Below are positions 30,301 to 43,089 of a stretch of 64,000 bases of DNA, one piece after another; the first letter of the stretch is position 1, and each line of letters starts with the position of its first letter. The DNA comes from Gnetum montanum (taxonomy: Eukaryota > Streptophyta > Gnetopsida > Gnetales > Gnetaceae). The notes beneath the pieces are model-generated. The model worked only from the letters and a program-made list of their open reading frames with translations. It ran no database searches and was not told the origin of the DNA. The stretch lies in NCBI GenBank assembly GCA_015680685.1, contig MNCI01009578.1, forward strand, positions 183,822 through 247,821, read 5' to 3'. The position numbers and the translations under genes are program-made.

Positions 30301-32250
30301 ATAGTTCAAAGGTGGGAATGTTTAAACAACATTGGGATGATGGGATTTTTTAAAGAAAGTTCAAAATTTGAATTTAGATTGGCCCCACTAGGAGCCTCCC
30401 AAGCAAAGTGGGTTTAAGGCCTTAAAACCTCCTCTACGTTGTGGTTTAAAATATTTTTCAACCTTGTATCCCACTCACCCATGCTAGTTAGCATGGATCT
30501 AGTGTAGGCCCTAGTACCCCATTTTTAAAACAGGAAGACCTATACACACTTTTTCATATTTAGTAGCCAGATGTTGACACCAGGAAACACCAAGTCCTGA
30601 AGGAGGCTAAAAACTTTTGCCACATTACCACTTTGGATAATAATGCTAGGAAAGGATCCACACTAGCTAGGATTACTCAAGGAGGCATAACATACACAAA
30701 CATCACATAAATGTTAATTTGATCTCAAAATGAACCAAGAAATATTGAAACTCCATTAGAAGCCTCCAATAGCTCTAAACCCTTGTCAAATCCAATCAAA
30801 TGTGGCCAAAATCTTGAAATCTAGTGTAGTAACACTAAGGGACTCCTCCTCCATGCTGTCCATCATGGCGCCAACATGTTCAGATGGGGTATAACTACAA
30901 AATACTAAAATTAACCTCCTAGTCAACATATTTTAACCTTAACACCTCTTTGTAGGCCCCAAAGGCAAAAAATTGACTAAAAATAGGTCAAATTTCATGC
31001 CTCCCACCTTCTCCATGCTAAGGAGCCCCTCACCCATGCTAATTAGCATGGGTCCAATGTAAGAGCTCTAGGGGTAACTCATAAAAACCAATTAATACCC
31101 TAAAATAGCCTCACATTACATCCCTTTTACCATAAAACCCTACCAAAGCTTCCCAAAACCATTAGATTCTATAAAATCGATCTAAAATGGTATAATCTAT
31201 CATCCCCCTCCATCCATGCTAGAGCCATGCTGGCCTACATGGCTTAATGGGGGATGACTACAAAAAATATCAAAAAGCCTCCAAAGTTGTTAATTTTGAT
31301 GCCAAATTTTCTCCATCAACATCTACAAACCTAGGACCTCAAATTCTCAGTTGATTTGATACTAGAACCCATCAAAAATCAATATTCCAATGTATCCATT
31401 CTGGGGAAGGTTCTAGCCACACTAGATAGCATGCCTCCAGCATGGGTAAGGTTATTTACCACTTTTGATAGCACTTAGTCATGTCCAAAAGCCTAGAACT
31501 TAGCCTAGTAATGCCTAGACCACTAAAACCTTTAACTAATAATCATTCAACCTTGTTTCAATCATATAAACTCTCTATACTCCCTCACCCACATTAGAGA
31601 AATACTTCCCAATGTGGCTAATGGGGGTATAACCATATCACAACCCAAATGACCCTCAAACATGATTAGTTTTAAGACTAAACCTCATAAAATCACTAAT
31701 AGCAACCCTAGACTATGAAACCTAGGATTCAACTACAATTTAATCCTATTTTCCAAAATGATCAATTTTGACCATTGTGATTCTATGCTACCATGGAAAG
31801 TCCATATAATATTAATTTTGATCCTCTAGATGCCATAAAATCAATTTTCCTTGGTGGCCCTATTGTCTAGCATTTCTCTATCTTGGGTGGTGGTTATAGG
31901 CCTCATGCATGACTTATATGGATTCAAATTGATACCAAAATTAACCAAAATCCTCCTCCAACACACTACACTAATCATATAGGCCATCAAAAATTGAAAA
32001 TTGATCAAAATCAACTTGGAAAATCACATGAACACCCTATCCTTGCTAGGGGTCATCCCACCCATGCTGACCAGCATGGCTCAAGTGTGAATGCCAAAAA
32101 AATCTTATTTTTTACTAAAAACAATCTTATAATAGCCCTTACAAGTGCCCAAACTTTCCTGTCAACTTTATAGCCTCTTAACATGGCCCTCTAAGTCCTA
32201 AAACTAGTGAAAATCTAACCTTTTTCAATCATTATTTAGCTTGTTTTACC
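30300..32250. repeat. Degenerate 185-bp-type array in E4
   Basis: CCATGCTA and TAGCATGG blocks recur near 30,479, 30,650, 30,857, 31,033, 31,212, 31,400, 31,590, 31,790 and 32,062, spacing about 170-210 bp. The block at 31,033-31,052, CCCATGCTAATTAGCATGGG, is a perfect 20-bp palindrome, and 32,062-32,079 has perfect 8-bp arms around AC. It occupies the interval just upstream of RT, the homologous position to the E2 array. Confidence 0.7.
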
Positions 32251-32656
32251 ATGCATTTTTCACCTTAAAGGATTTGGCCTTGTTTCATAGTGTTTTTAGT
32301 CATTTTAACCTTACTTTAAACTAATAACCTCATCTAGATTCTACACCCTAGTTTCATCATATCTACCTTATTTCCACTATCATGTCCTTTATTAACCCTT
32401 CATATAGCCTTTTATTGGTGTTAGGTGATGGGTTTTAACTATTCTTAACCATCATCTGACATCATGTAACTATGGCTTGCCAAGGCCTTAAATTGACAAC
32501 ATGGCATGCTAAGGCCTAAAACTAGAAAACATGTAACCTCAATTGACCATGTGTGACCATAGTTTTCATACATTCATAATGCTTCAACTTTTTTTAACCT
32601 TGTTTGCATATTGTTTGACCTTGAAATAGAATGTGTTTACATAGTTACTAAGATCT

Positions 32657-32688
32657 TATATATATATATATATTCATTATTTATGCAG
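32657..32688 (+). promoter_or_regulatory. TA-repeat followed by a splice-acceptor-like site before RT
   Basis: A run of TATATATATATATATA leads into TTCATTATTTATGCAG, then GACTGGAG. It lies at the end of the spacer, about 180 bp before the first recognisable RT-side coding sequence. Ogre-type Tat elements splice an intron between protease and RT, so this is the expected place for an acceptor. Unverified. Confidence 0.35.
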
Positions 32689-32869
32689 GACTGGAGTATG
32701 AGTACCTAGGAGAAAATCAGTTTACCTTTGAGCTTAAGTGAACCCCATGGTGATTTTGAATAGTGCATTGATCCTAATTGCCTAGATCTTAAGCCTAAGA
32801 GTCTTATCATTCACAAAGACTCTATAGAAAAAACTCTAGAATGGCCTAAAAACCTAGTCAAAACCCTAA

Positions 32870-35800
32870 CTTAGAAGTTGGTGACATTACTAAAGACTCT
32901 CTAGTTGAGGTTCCTATCATGACACACTGTGGTAAGGAGAAAACCCTAAAACTAAGTTCCTCAGTAGAACCTCAACAGGCTCAATACATCACCAAGGTTA
33001 TATGAGATAACATTAAGGCATTTTCCTAGTCATACGAGGATATTCCAGGTCTCGACCCATGCTTAGTATAACATAACATTGTACTTGATCCTAGCATTAG
33101 ACTAGTCAAAGAAAAGGTTTGTAAGTTTAGACCTGATTTGGCCTTGGCAGTTCATGATGAAATCACATAACTATATCAAGTTGGTTTCTTTAGAGCTATT
33201 GATTACACAGAATGGGTTTCGAATATAGTGATAGTTCCTAAGAAAAATGGGAATATACACATTTGTATTAATTTCCAAGACCTAAATAAGGTAACTATCA
33301 AAGAAAATTTTCCTTTTCCTAGTATGATCAACTTATCAATACTACAGCAAGATATGACTTGTTATCCTTCATGGATGAGTTCTCAAGATATAGCTAGCTT
33401 AGGATCAACCTAGAGCATCAACTTAGCACAACCTTCATGACCCCTTAGGGTACCTTTTATTACACTATGATGCGCTTTGGTCTAAAGAATGCAGGAGAAA
33501 CCTATCAAAGAGTCATGATGTATATCTTTAGAAACTGTATGCTAGGTTTGCTGAATGACTACATAGAATACATAGTTGTTAAGTCCAAAGTGGTTGATGA
33601 TCATACATCTGACCTTGACCTTATGCTTAAATAATGCCTCAAATATGAGCTTAGGCTTAACCCTAAGAACTATGTCTTGGGTGTCAAAATTGGTAAGATG
33701 CATGGCTTTGTAGTATCTAAAGTAGTAATACGTGTTGATTTGGATAAGGTTAGGATCATATCCAACTTGGTTGCACCAACTTATTCATATGTTTATTACT
33801 AAGCTTACCAATAAGTTTCAACCCATGCAACACTTTCTCTAGAAAGGAGTTTACTATGAGTGGATGGCTTAATGCCAAGATGCCTTTGAAAACCTTAAGC
33901 AAGAGTTGGCACAAGTACCTACAATATATCCACTACAAGAGGATAAGCCTTTTTACATCTACCTCAGTATCTTTGACACATCTATGGCCTCTATACTCTA
34001 TTAGAAATGAGATGATGGAGCAGAGTTACCCATAGACTACTTAAGACATGCATTAGTTGCTCATGAGACCTGATACACCAACATAGAGAAGTATTGTCTA
34101 GCCCTAGTCTGCTTCTTGAAGAAGTGGAGACACTACATCTTTAGGAGCCAAGTCAATGTCATTTACAAAGACAACATACTTAGAGCCATAATGGCCAATA
34201 TCCATAAAAGTAGTCATATAGCCTATTGGAAAGCCATAATAGCCGAGTCTAATCTACATTACATCTCTTAATCCTAAATGAAATGTCAAGCTATGGACAT
34301 ACAACTTACTATTTCACTGGAGAAGACCATGCAGCCATAGATCCTAAATTCCCTAACAATCATGTTAACATTATTAGCAATGTACCAAAGGGCTATGAGG
34401 TGGTCATGCACTTTGAAAAAGCTTCAAATATGCATGAGGCAAATGCTACTACCATCATAACATTCCAATTTAGTGAAATCTAACCCTTCACTTACCATTT
34501 CAAATTTTCATGTACCAATAATGTAGTGGAATATGAGTGTTTGATTAGGGGAATGATGGTATCTCATGACCTAGGAATCAAATTCTTAATGATCAAAAGT
34601 GATTCATAACTTGTGGTTAACCAAGTAACCAAGGTTTATGCATGTAAAGCCAAACATTTACAACCTTATTGTGACCTAGGAAAGAAACTAATGCAACAAT
34701 ATATAAACATCAATATCCAACATGTGCCTCGAAATGAGAACACCATAGCTGATGCCATTGTGACATTAGCCCTCAATGTGATACCAGATGTATTTAGCAA
34801 GTTATCCCCCTTAACTATGAACTATGTTATTCCCATCACACAAAACACTGAAGACAACTCCATAGCTATAGTTCATACTACTCCTATAAAGGAGTGGTAT
34901 AATGGTATCATGTTTTAGCTTATGCATGGTGAACCTTCACAATGCCTAACTGCTACTCAAAAGGACATTGTATGTAAATGATCAAAATAGTATATCATCA
35001 TAGGTGATAATACATTATTTCAATGATCTTGTGATGACATACTATTAGTGTGCATGGGTAAAATCGAAGCCCACATAGTCCTAGAGCAAGTTCATGAGAG
35101 CTTATGTGGGGGACATGTAGGACCTAGAGCCATGGCTACAAAGATGAGATGATTAGAATATTATTAGCCCTATATGAAAAATGACTACTTATAGAAGGTC
35201 AAAACTTGTGACACTTGCCAATGGCATAGCAACCTTATACATGTATCACCAACTAAGTTATACACCACTTAAATAACTTGTTCATTTCAGTGATGAGGTT
35301 TGGATATCATTGGACCTATAATCCCTAAGTCTTCTATAGGGCATATTTGTATCATTACTACAACCAAATACTTCATGTAGTGGCTTGAGGCTATTCCTCT
35401 CAAGAAAATAACATCTCAACAAGTCTATAGATTCACACTAGATAACATAGTAGCCCGTTTCAATCTACCTATGATCATAGTTGCAAATAATGGACCATAA
35501 TTTAGTAACCAAGAAATGAAAAAAATTTGTCATGACTTAGGCATTAATCATTCCTTCTCATCACCATATTACCCTCAAGCTAATGGGTAAGTCGAAGTAA
35601 GCAATAAGACCATCATAAACTTGCTGAAGAAAATACTAAATAACAGCAAATGTAAGTGGCATGAGTGGCTTGTCCATGCACTTTGGACCTATTGAACGAC
35701 ATTTTAAACCATAATTAGTGTAACTGCATATAGCCTAGTTTATGGTTTTGAAGCTATTTTTCCTCTTGAATTATAGGTGCCTTCTCTCTAAGTAGCCTTA

Positions 35801-36127
35801 TTGGACTTCATCAATGATGAACGGAATAAGGAGTTGTGCACCATGGACCTAGACTCTATAGTGAAGTAGAAGGTGAAAATGCTTGCTCACATTGAGTAGT
35901 ACTAGAAGAGGAAAAAATAGAAACATTACAATGACCTAAACAAACACAAGATCAAGGAAGGAGATCTAGTTCTCAAAGCTATCCACAAAGATGTAGATAA
36001 ACTCTTAGCCAACTAGGAAAGGTCTTTCTTGGTTACTAAGTTCTATGGTAATGGAGTCTTCAAAATAGCAAACATGGATGGGGATAAGTTGGCCAACCTA
36101 GTCAATCATTCCTATCTAAAGTCCTAA
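32870..36127 (+). pseudogene. pol: E4 pol: RT, RNase H, second RNase H, integrase
   Basis: RT about 33,090-33,640 (DYTEWVSNIVIVPKKNG, INFQDLNKV); the catalytic YVDD is replaced by YIEY. The Ty3 RNase H spans about 33,900-34,270. A second, archaeal-type RNase H at 34,283-34,760 (YHFKFSCTNNVVEYECLIRG, LVVNQVTKVYACKA) is the mark of the Tat lineage. Integrase about 35,060-36,127: zinc-binding HESLCGG to TCDTCQ; DDE region with LDIIGPI, IIVANNGP (second Asp now Asn) and YYPQANG then VEVSNKTI with the Glu kept. From 34,283 to the TAA at 36,125-36,127 the frame is single, broken only by stops. Nonfunctional. Confidence 0.85.
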
Positions 36128-37118
36128 TACATGTAGCCTGTGAGAACAAATAGTTAACATTGACAAAATTTGTAACCAATGAAAAATGAGTTTGCATGAC
36201 CTCTTTTTACACGATAGATAAACTATCAAACTTTATAGCATATGTGGCCTATGGTAGCCTAGTTTGTTGATCATTTTACATGTCCTTATGCATTATCATG
36301 TAACAACATGTTTTTTTTTGTCTTTTTTTTAATCTCTTGGAGTTATTCTTGCAAGATTAAGCCTAAAGTCATCATGAAGGTGCAAATCATTACTGCAAGA
36401 AGTCACCATGTTACCTCAATGTGAAAGATTTAATGAGTTTGTCCTACTATGCCAAGAGGGCTTATTCCACCTCCCTCCTATTACCATTCCCTTGATCCTA
36501 ACCTCATAGCCTAATTATAACCTTCCTTGACATAAATGACAATGATGACCTATGTTTGATACTCATGCATTATGGTCATATGACACCCCTTCACCATGCT
36601 CCAACTACAAGTTTATTAAATGTAGTACATCTCATTCAATGGAAAAACCAAATTAATTCCATCAAATATAACACATCTTGTTTGATGCAACAACCAAACC
36701 CAGCTTTAGCAAAGAAACCTAATGAAGGTTTTACCCACAAAAAAAAGGAGGGAAGGAAATTGCCAGGAATCCAAAAGATAATTAAAGACCAAAATACAAA
36801 TCAATGGATCCAAACATGCAAAGGGAGGAGCCTAATGACCAAAGAAACCGTGTCATGAAGTGTTGGCTCCTCAAACACATCATTGAGTGAACAAAACTTT
36901 GAAGCATGAAGCACAAAGAATTATTTCTTGATCAATATGTTAGTGCTATAATTGTAGCCATGACATCAACATTTGGAACCCATTGTTAACCCTCATGACC
37001 ATTTCCTCATCATAAACTTATTCCATCATCATTAGCATTCTTCAACATGGCTTAACACAATAGAATCATGCATAGAGAGGGAAAGGTGGTAATGGATCTA
37101 CATTGGTATTTTGTATTC
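36128..37118 (+). other. E4 3' untranslated region
   Basis: Between integrase and the 3' LTR. No domain found. A 100-codon frame at 36,556 is Asn/Lys-rich and unrecognised. Counterpart of 60,882-62,089 in E3. Confidence 0.5.
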
Positions 37119-37160
37119 TTTGTTGGTGCCTCTTAGGTCAATCCTTGAGACACCAACAAA
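37119..37160. other. Hairpin at the 3' LTR boundary of E4
   Basis: TTTGTTGGTGCCTC (37,119-37,132) and GAGACACCAACAAA (37,147-37,160) pair with one mismatch around a 14-base loop. The same structure lies at 60,840-60,881 in E3, directly outside the LTR start, where a polypurine tract would normally be. Confidence 0.7.
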
Positions 37161-38623
37161 GAAGGTCCAATAAAACACCACCAAGAAAATTCATGTTGTA
37201 AACTTTTGGCATTGTAACTTTTACCTCATGAAACCTAAGGCTAAGACTTCATTGTAAAATGTGAAGATTTTAATTGATGATATGTAATTTCACATGCTTT
37301 AACTTTTGGAGCTATAAAAATGCCTTAGAAGTGGTCATAGCCTTAATCCCCAAGTGAAAAAAGTCATATAATGCTCATATTTAGGCTCATGAAGGTCAAA
37401 CTTGGCTTTTGGATTACCAAAATTGGCATTTTCATGGGTTTTATGGGGGGTATAACCTTTGCTACGCTAGAATCACCTATTCCCTATGTTGGGGGGGTGT
37501 AACATTACCTATGCCCAAAAAAGGTAGCAACAACCCCCAATGTTGCTCATGTAAGCCAAATGTTCCTCTTGGAGTTTAGCATGTTCAGCATTGGTCTAGC
37601 AATTCCAATGTTTCTCTAATAGCCCTAGCATGGATCTTATAGTTCTATCATGGCACCAACAACCTCAGTGTTGATCCTGCATTTCCAACGTGGGTGTCAT
37701 ATCCCTAGTGTGATTTCTATAGGCCCAGTGTTTCTCCTAGAAGCTAGCATGGATGGAAGAAGCTAATGTGGGTAAAATTCTCATTTATTATTTCTAGTAA
37801 CTAGAATGGTTTTAGTACCTTTAGGGTATCAAAAATTACCATATATAGAAACCATGCTAGATTTGAACACCTACCACACCTGCACATGACAATAATCTAT
37901 CAGCAATTAGGCAAAAATCTATAGAAAAAATTATGATCATGAAAACCTATAGAATCAAACTTCAACACCATGAAAAGGTTTCCAACTTTCACATATTTCC
38001 ACTTTTTTGGCATTCAAGAGCTTTAAATCCCTTGCATACCTAAGTCTTTTGAAGTAATCAAATCATGGGACCTATAGCCATTATGATCATTACTACACCC
38101 CTAACATTGTGTGAGATTTTGTGGCAATGTTGAGTAACCTAGAAATTGAGACTTGTAGCATGGCTCTCCTTTGTGGCCCAAAACCCCCCACACATCTTAG
38201 TCCTTGAACCACCAACTCTAGAAATCTGGTAAAAAGTATAACAAGGTTTTATAATTTTGGGAGTTGTGAAGCATCTAGACCATGAAGTTGACTATGGCAT
38301 TCAAGGCTACCAACTTCAATAGTCTCTAAACCCCCATTTAAGTGAACCCTCTTCTTCCTTAAGCACCCCTTGTACACATTTCTTAACTCTCTTTTTTTTA
38401 TTATAATAAAGTTTACAGCTCCATTTATTGTGCAAGATTTATTTTTTTCATTCTATGCATTTATTTTTCAGATTTGCATTGCATTTTTATTTTATTACCC
38501 CTATTTACATTTTCTAAGTCCTTGGGTGATTGACAAGACTATCTAGGGTACCTAAAATTCTACTTTTTAGAGGCCCTTGGGATTTCGGGTTTAAGTTATT
38601 TCACCTGCGATCTTTGGTTTTCT
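37161..38623 (+). repeat. E4 3' LTR
   Basis: About 1.46 kb, bounded by the hairpin and by GGTTTTCTA near 38,623. The start AATAAAACACCACCAAGAAA and end block CCTTGGGTGATTGACAAGAC, CTATCTAGGGTACC align with E2 and E3 LTRs. ATATATAG at 37,841 is a candidate TATA box. The U3 part (37,440-37,770) has short CTAGCATGG and CCAATGTT repeats. Confidence 0.72.
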
Positions 38624-38879
38624 AGCAACCAAATTTTCTAGTTACTACATTATCTTTTTCTTGAGAAATGTTATTATGGATTAAACTTTTTGAATAAAGG
38701 ATTGAAGCTCAAATAAATCTTTCATTAAACAATCCTATGACCATTTATTCTACCTTTATCTTAGAAGTTGCTTTTCTTTAATGGCCTCGTAAGAAGAATT
38801 AAGCCCATAATTATAATTTCAAACTATTCTATATCTATAGTCAATTGTTGCAACAACACAAACATAAAGCCTAATTTTT

Positions 38880-40198
38880 TATCAGATATTTTTCACAAAG
38901 AGTATTAATTATAAAAAAAATTCATGTCCACAAATCATATGATACATTTTATCTGTTATCATTACATATGGGTGGAAACTATATCAACTCAATATTACTT
39001 CTACTTTCTTGAATGAAGATCTTCAAAAAGAAGTTTTTATATACCAACCTAAAGGATTCATGGATTCTAAGTTACCTAATCATGTCTATAAAGTAAAAAA
39101 TTTTCTTTATACATTTAAGAAAGCTCCCTAATAATGGTACATAAATTTTTATAAGTTTATGCATGATTTAGAATTCATAAGATTAAATGTAGATGTTAGT
39201 CTTTATGTTATAGAAACAAAGAACTCATGGATGGCAATGATAATGTTGTTATATGGTGATGATATTATAATAATTTGGGATAATGCTTTGTTAATTTGTA
39301 AAGTTAAAATTTAATTGAAAACAAAATTTGAGATATCAAAGCTTGGTTTGCTTAGTTATTTTCTTGGTTTCAAAATTCATCACTCATTAAGCCACATACA
39401 AGTAACTCAAAAGAGAAGTATGTTTTAGATATATTTAAAAAATATTGTTTGATGGATTGTAAATTAAGATTAACATCGTTAGATTTTGAGAGTACACCAT
39501 TCTTGGATGATTCAACACCCATTCTTTATCTCATGATGTCTCAAACATTGATTAGAAAATTAATATATCTGACCAATATTCAACTAAACATTTCAAATTC
39601 AATAAAGTTGTCATCTAGATTTAATCAAAACTAATCAATATTCAAATGAATTTGGTAATGGATATATTAAGATATCTAAAATGTATAATTAGTTATAGAC
39701 TAAACTTTGATTATCCTTCAAAAGTTAATTAGGTAGGTTGTATAGATGCAAAGTATAGTAGTGATGCCTACTCATGTTGCTCAACCATAGGTTTCCTTAT
39801 CAAACACTATGGAAATAAAATCTCATGGTAATTATTAGTTCGTTATCTTTAACAGAGTTTGAATACAAAGTTTTTGTAAATCTTATCACATAATTAAAAT
39901 GGCTTCATCAACTATTTAGAGAGGATGTTTTGTTAACAATTACAATTTTCTAGTGATAAGTGCAATTAACTTAATTAAAAATTCAATATTTTAGGAGAGG
40001 ATGAAATACATTGATATTTTTATACACTATATTTCAGATGTCTTTACTAAAGGATTCATATTTCCAATTTGCATTAATATCAATAAACAACTTGCTAGTA
40101 GTTTTACTAAACCCTTTAATGTTAAGAATTTTACAAAGTTTGTAACTAGATTTAATTTACCATATTTGTAATAAAAATCATTTTCATTTAATAGAGGG
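38880..40198 (+). pseudogene. pol: Ty1/copia pol fragment (RT-RNase H)
   Basis: Copia-type RT reads through with few stops: LNEDLQKEVFIYQPKGF, then LLYGDDIIII in place of the usual YVDD, then FEISKLGLLSYFLGF. RNase H remnants follow (TLIRKLIYLTNIQLNISNS), and near 40,030-40,165 the terminal SFTKPFNVKNFTKFV. The purine run AGAGGG at 40,193-40,198 and TGTTAAGG mark the start of its 3' LTR. The 5' part is cut by the E4 LTR side. Defective, unrelated to the Tat and Athila copies. Confidence 0.82.
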
Positions 40199-40270
40199 TG
40201 TTAAGGATAGTTAAATTCTTTATTTTATTTTTCTATATTTTCTTCTTTACTGCTATAGTATTTTAATTAC
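40199..40270 (+). repeat. Remnant of a copia 3' LTR
   Basis: About 72 bp starting TGTTAAGGATAG after the polypurine run, interrupted at 40,271 by an Athila-type LTR. Confidence 0.5.
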
Positions 40271-41126
40271 TAATGAAGTATCTTTTGGTTAGCTATGTCG
40301 ATGCATCTCCATCGACGCATTTCCTTTGATGCATCCTTTGATCCATTGACACATATGCATCAATGCTAATACATCCAAAGCTTATATAAATGCATGCACC
40401 ATGTTTATTTATGAAACCTTGAGTCATTTGTGTAGTGAAGCTCTTGCAGCTTGTTTTCATAGGACTTAGCCAAAATTCCTTCTAGGTACCAATAGCATGA
40501 AATGAATTGATTGAATGGAGTTTTATTCAAGTAGCATTGGACTTGAACATAATTCATGAACAAAAATAAAATCAACATTGATTCCTTTCATTATAACACT
40601 TGGAATAGCACATAGTTTATTTTCAAATAATTTACTTTAAATGAATTTTATCATCCTACACTTAGGAAATTAATATTCTATTTCATAACAATGTGAGTAT
40701 GACCATTGAAGTATAACATATTAACATTTGGTAATCCCACTAGTGAACACTTGGTATACCCAGCAGTAGATACTTGGTAATCCAACAACATTAATAAACG
40801 TTAAGGATGGGGAGAGAGAGTGTAAACAAATGCTCTACGCTTAGGATAGTCTAGATTACTCTTAATTTCATAATTACTTAGAAATTAATATTTTAATCAT
40901 TTTATCATTTTAATATTATAATAATAAAAAACATAAAAATATGATGCTTCAATCATACTTAACAATATTAACTAAGCTAATTAGAGTTGAGAAGATAATG
41001 ATCAACAATATAATCCTTAGTTATCTAGAATGACACTAGTCCTAAGGATCCATAGAATTCAACCAAATGATCTATGAATGCCTATGATCTAGATGGCTAG
41101 GTGTACGAGGCACTCACTACTCATCA
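40271..41126 (+). repeat. E6 Athila-type 5' LTR
   Basis: 856 bp, related to the three LTRs at 50,612-59,107: it begins TAATGAAGTATC (TGATGAAGT in the others), shares AGTGAAGCTCTTGCAGCTTG and ends ACTCATCA. TATATAAA at 40,383-40,390 sits where the others have TATAAATA. Confidence 0.75.
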
Positions 41127-41127
41127 T

Positions 41128-41145
41128 TAGCATCATTGCTAGGGA
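41128..41145 (+). promoter_or_regulatory. E6 primer binding site, tRNA-Asp type
   Basis: TAGCATCATTGCTAGGGA, a decayed form of the Athila site TGGCGCCGTTGCCGGGGA, two bases after the LTR. Confidence 0.6.
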
Positions 41146-41279
41146 TATTTGTTGCTTATTATTTGCTAAGTATTGTAGACAATTACATCGTACAAATATT
41201 ATTCTAGGAATAAAAAAATCATCATTAGAAAAATAATAATATTTTATTCAAGTCATACTACAAGAATAAACTAAAATAT

Positions 41280-43080
41280 GTCTTCTTTTCATTAGGTTGA
41301 TTTCCCACTAGCTAATGATTATACAAAGCAACATGACAAAACAAGAAAAAACTTGGATGAAGTATCCCAAAAACTTAAGGTTGTCTACACTCATATAGAT
41401 TCATATTATATGGATTTCACTTTTACCTTCCACCATGATAAGTTGCTATAATGAAAAAACATGGAAAGCAACATTATAGTGCCACCTAATTGAGTATTTC
41501 CATCAATGTTAATGATGATATTGATCAAGTTGGGACTTAAAGTAGCAACTCCATAGTACCAAGTGATGGACCACCTCTCTAAATATTATCAACCTATAAA
41601 GGTTGACCTTTGAAAAGATAAATTCATGGAATTTTGTCATGAGGCCTCCAAGGGAAAAACAGTTCCAATCACACTAACATCATAATCCAAAAAAAAAAAA
41701 AATTGAATATCCTTTAAGACAATCTTAATGTCATGGTCCTCCTCTCTTTGATGAAGATAACATGATTTATGAATACTTACATTCTACCTTAGAAAGAAAT
41801 CTAGATAAAAGGATAGATGGGCCTAAAACCAAGAAAATCTCAAAGCCAAGGTCTCATAGTCTCTAGGCAAGAAAACAATCAATGGACTAAAGAAGAAGAA
41901 TAAGCTGACATAATTTTCCTAGATTTTCATCTTCACTATATTCTTCATCATCTAGCTTTGATGAGATACAATGTAACTAAGACCAAAATGGAAATGATTG
42001 AAGGTAATATGAGGATGATAGAAGACCCCATCATAAAATGGAAGAAGAAAACATAGACAAGAATAGGAAGGAAAGAAACATCAAGAAAGAAGTTATAGAA
42101 AGCCACACCATAGGAGACATGGCCATGATAAGAATTACAATAAGCATGATGACTATGATAAATAATTTCTTGCTACAAGGAGCATGATCAACATCTATGA
42201 GCTAGTTCACATCCTCACTAAGAATCAAAGGAATAACCAGATCAAATAGCTTGACATGAACAATATTTCTAATTTGAAGGAGGTTACAATGCTAATCTGT
42301 AACACCATCTACAAATATTCCATGTGTCTATGTCTTGAACAATATTGAAAATGATTAGAAAAAGCTTAATTTATTTCCCTAGACACTCATAAAGAAATCT
42401 AAAAGTTAGTACTAGTATTCACAGATGAAGTATGATGCTAGAGCTATTTAATGATAGGTATTAAACATATTGAAGGAATATCATCATCATAGTCCTTCAA
42501 TATGTCCAACTTGAGAAAGTAGATTCAAGGGTGGAAACAAGATAACCATGAATCTCTTGATGCAGCCTTGGATATGTACTATTCTTTGTTGCACTAGTTC
42601 CCATGCCATAATTTCTCTCAAACAAATCAACTTGGCCACATCATAGATGAGCTTAGAAATAAAACTAGAGAAACTCTTGGGGTCTATGCCCAAGTAAGAC
42701 TATTAGAAATGAGAGTCTATTGGATTTAAATACTCATTGACTAGGTAGCAAAGAAAAAAAACGAGTTAAAGAAAAAAGAAAGAGTAAATAAGTATAATAG
42801 ATACTCCTTCATCTGCCAAAAGAGATTCGTCTCTATGACCCAAAGTAGGAAGCACCATTAGGAGAGGTTATGCAAAGGAAGAAATTATTAATTCAAAAAA
42901 TTATCACTAAAATATCAACCAAGGTGGATAAGATGTGGGAATCTCTGTATAAGAAGTTCCAAGAAACATTTAAAATCATTAAGGATAAAATAGAGAAAGA
43001 GATCAAGGACAAGGAAAAGAGAAGAAAGAAGGGCATAGTGAAGGACTATTTAATGGTAAGGCTACAATAGTAGAAGAGGT
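41280..43080 (+). pseudogene. gag: E6 Athila-type Gag remnant
   Basis: Recognised by alignment with the gag at 51,610-53,200. IQGWKQDNHESLDAALDMYY matches IQEWKQAXHEPLDMTLERYY, and IIDELRNKTRETLGVYAQ matches IIDGLRNETRETLGMYAQ. An Asn/Lys-rich stretch upstream (42,330-42,420) corresponds to the LKLFPLTLVGQEKVWY part of the Gag core. The Lys-rich frame at 42,870-43,070 fits the C-terminal linker. Many stops. No pol or 3' LTR of this element is recognisable afterwards. Confidence 0.7.
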
Positions 43081-43089
43081 TTTTGGTTT

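Larger units (their letters stand above)
28332..38623 (+). mobile_element. E4: Tat-lineage element, 3' part
   Basis: Plus-strand order: remnant of the opposite-strand gene (minus), AT-rich DNA, 185-bp array, splice-acceptor-like site, RT, RNase H, second RNase H, integrase, 3' untranslated region, hairpin, 3' LTR. gag-protease and the 5' LTR are missing and would lie left of the window if E2 inserted at 28,331. Ages by decay: E4 and E2 are both far more damaged than E1. Confidence 0.78.

Noticed and set aside
30868-30880. CATGGCGCCAACATG as a primer binding site
   Set aside because: Sits within the 185-bp array with no LTR end next to it.
42487-42693. 68-codon minus-strand frame
   Set aside because: Antisense shadow of the E6 gag homology, which is on the plus strand.
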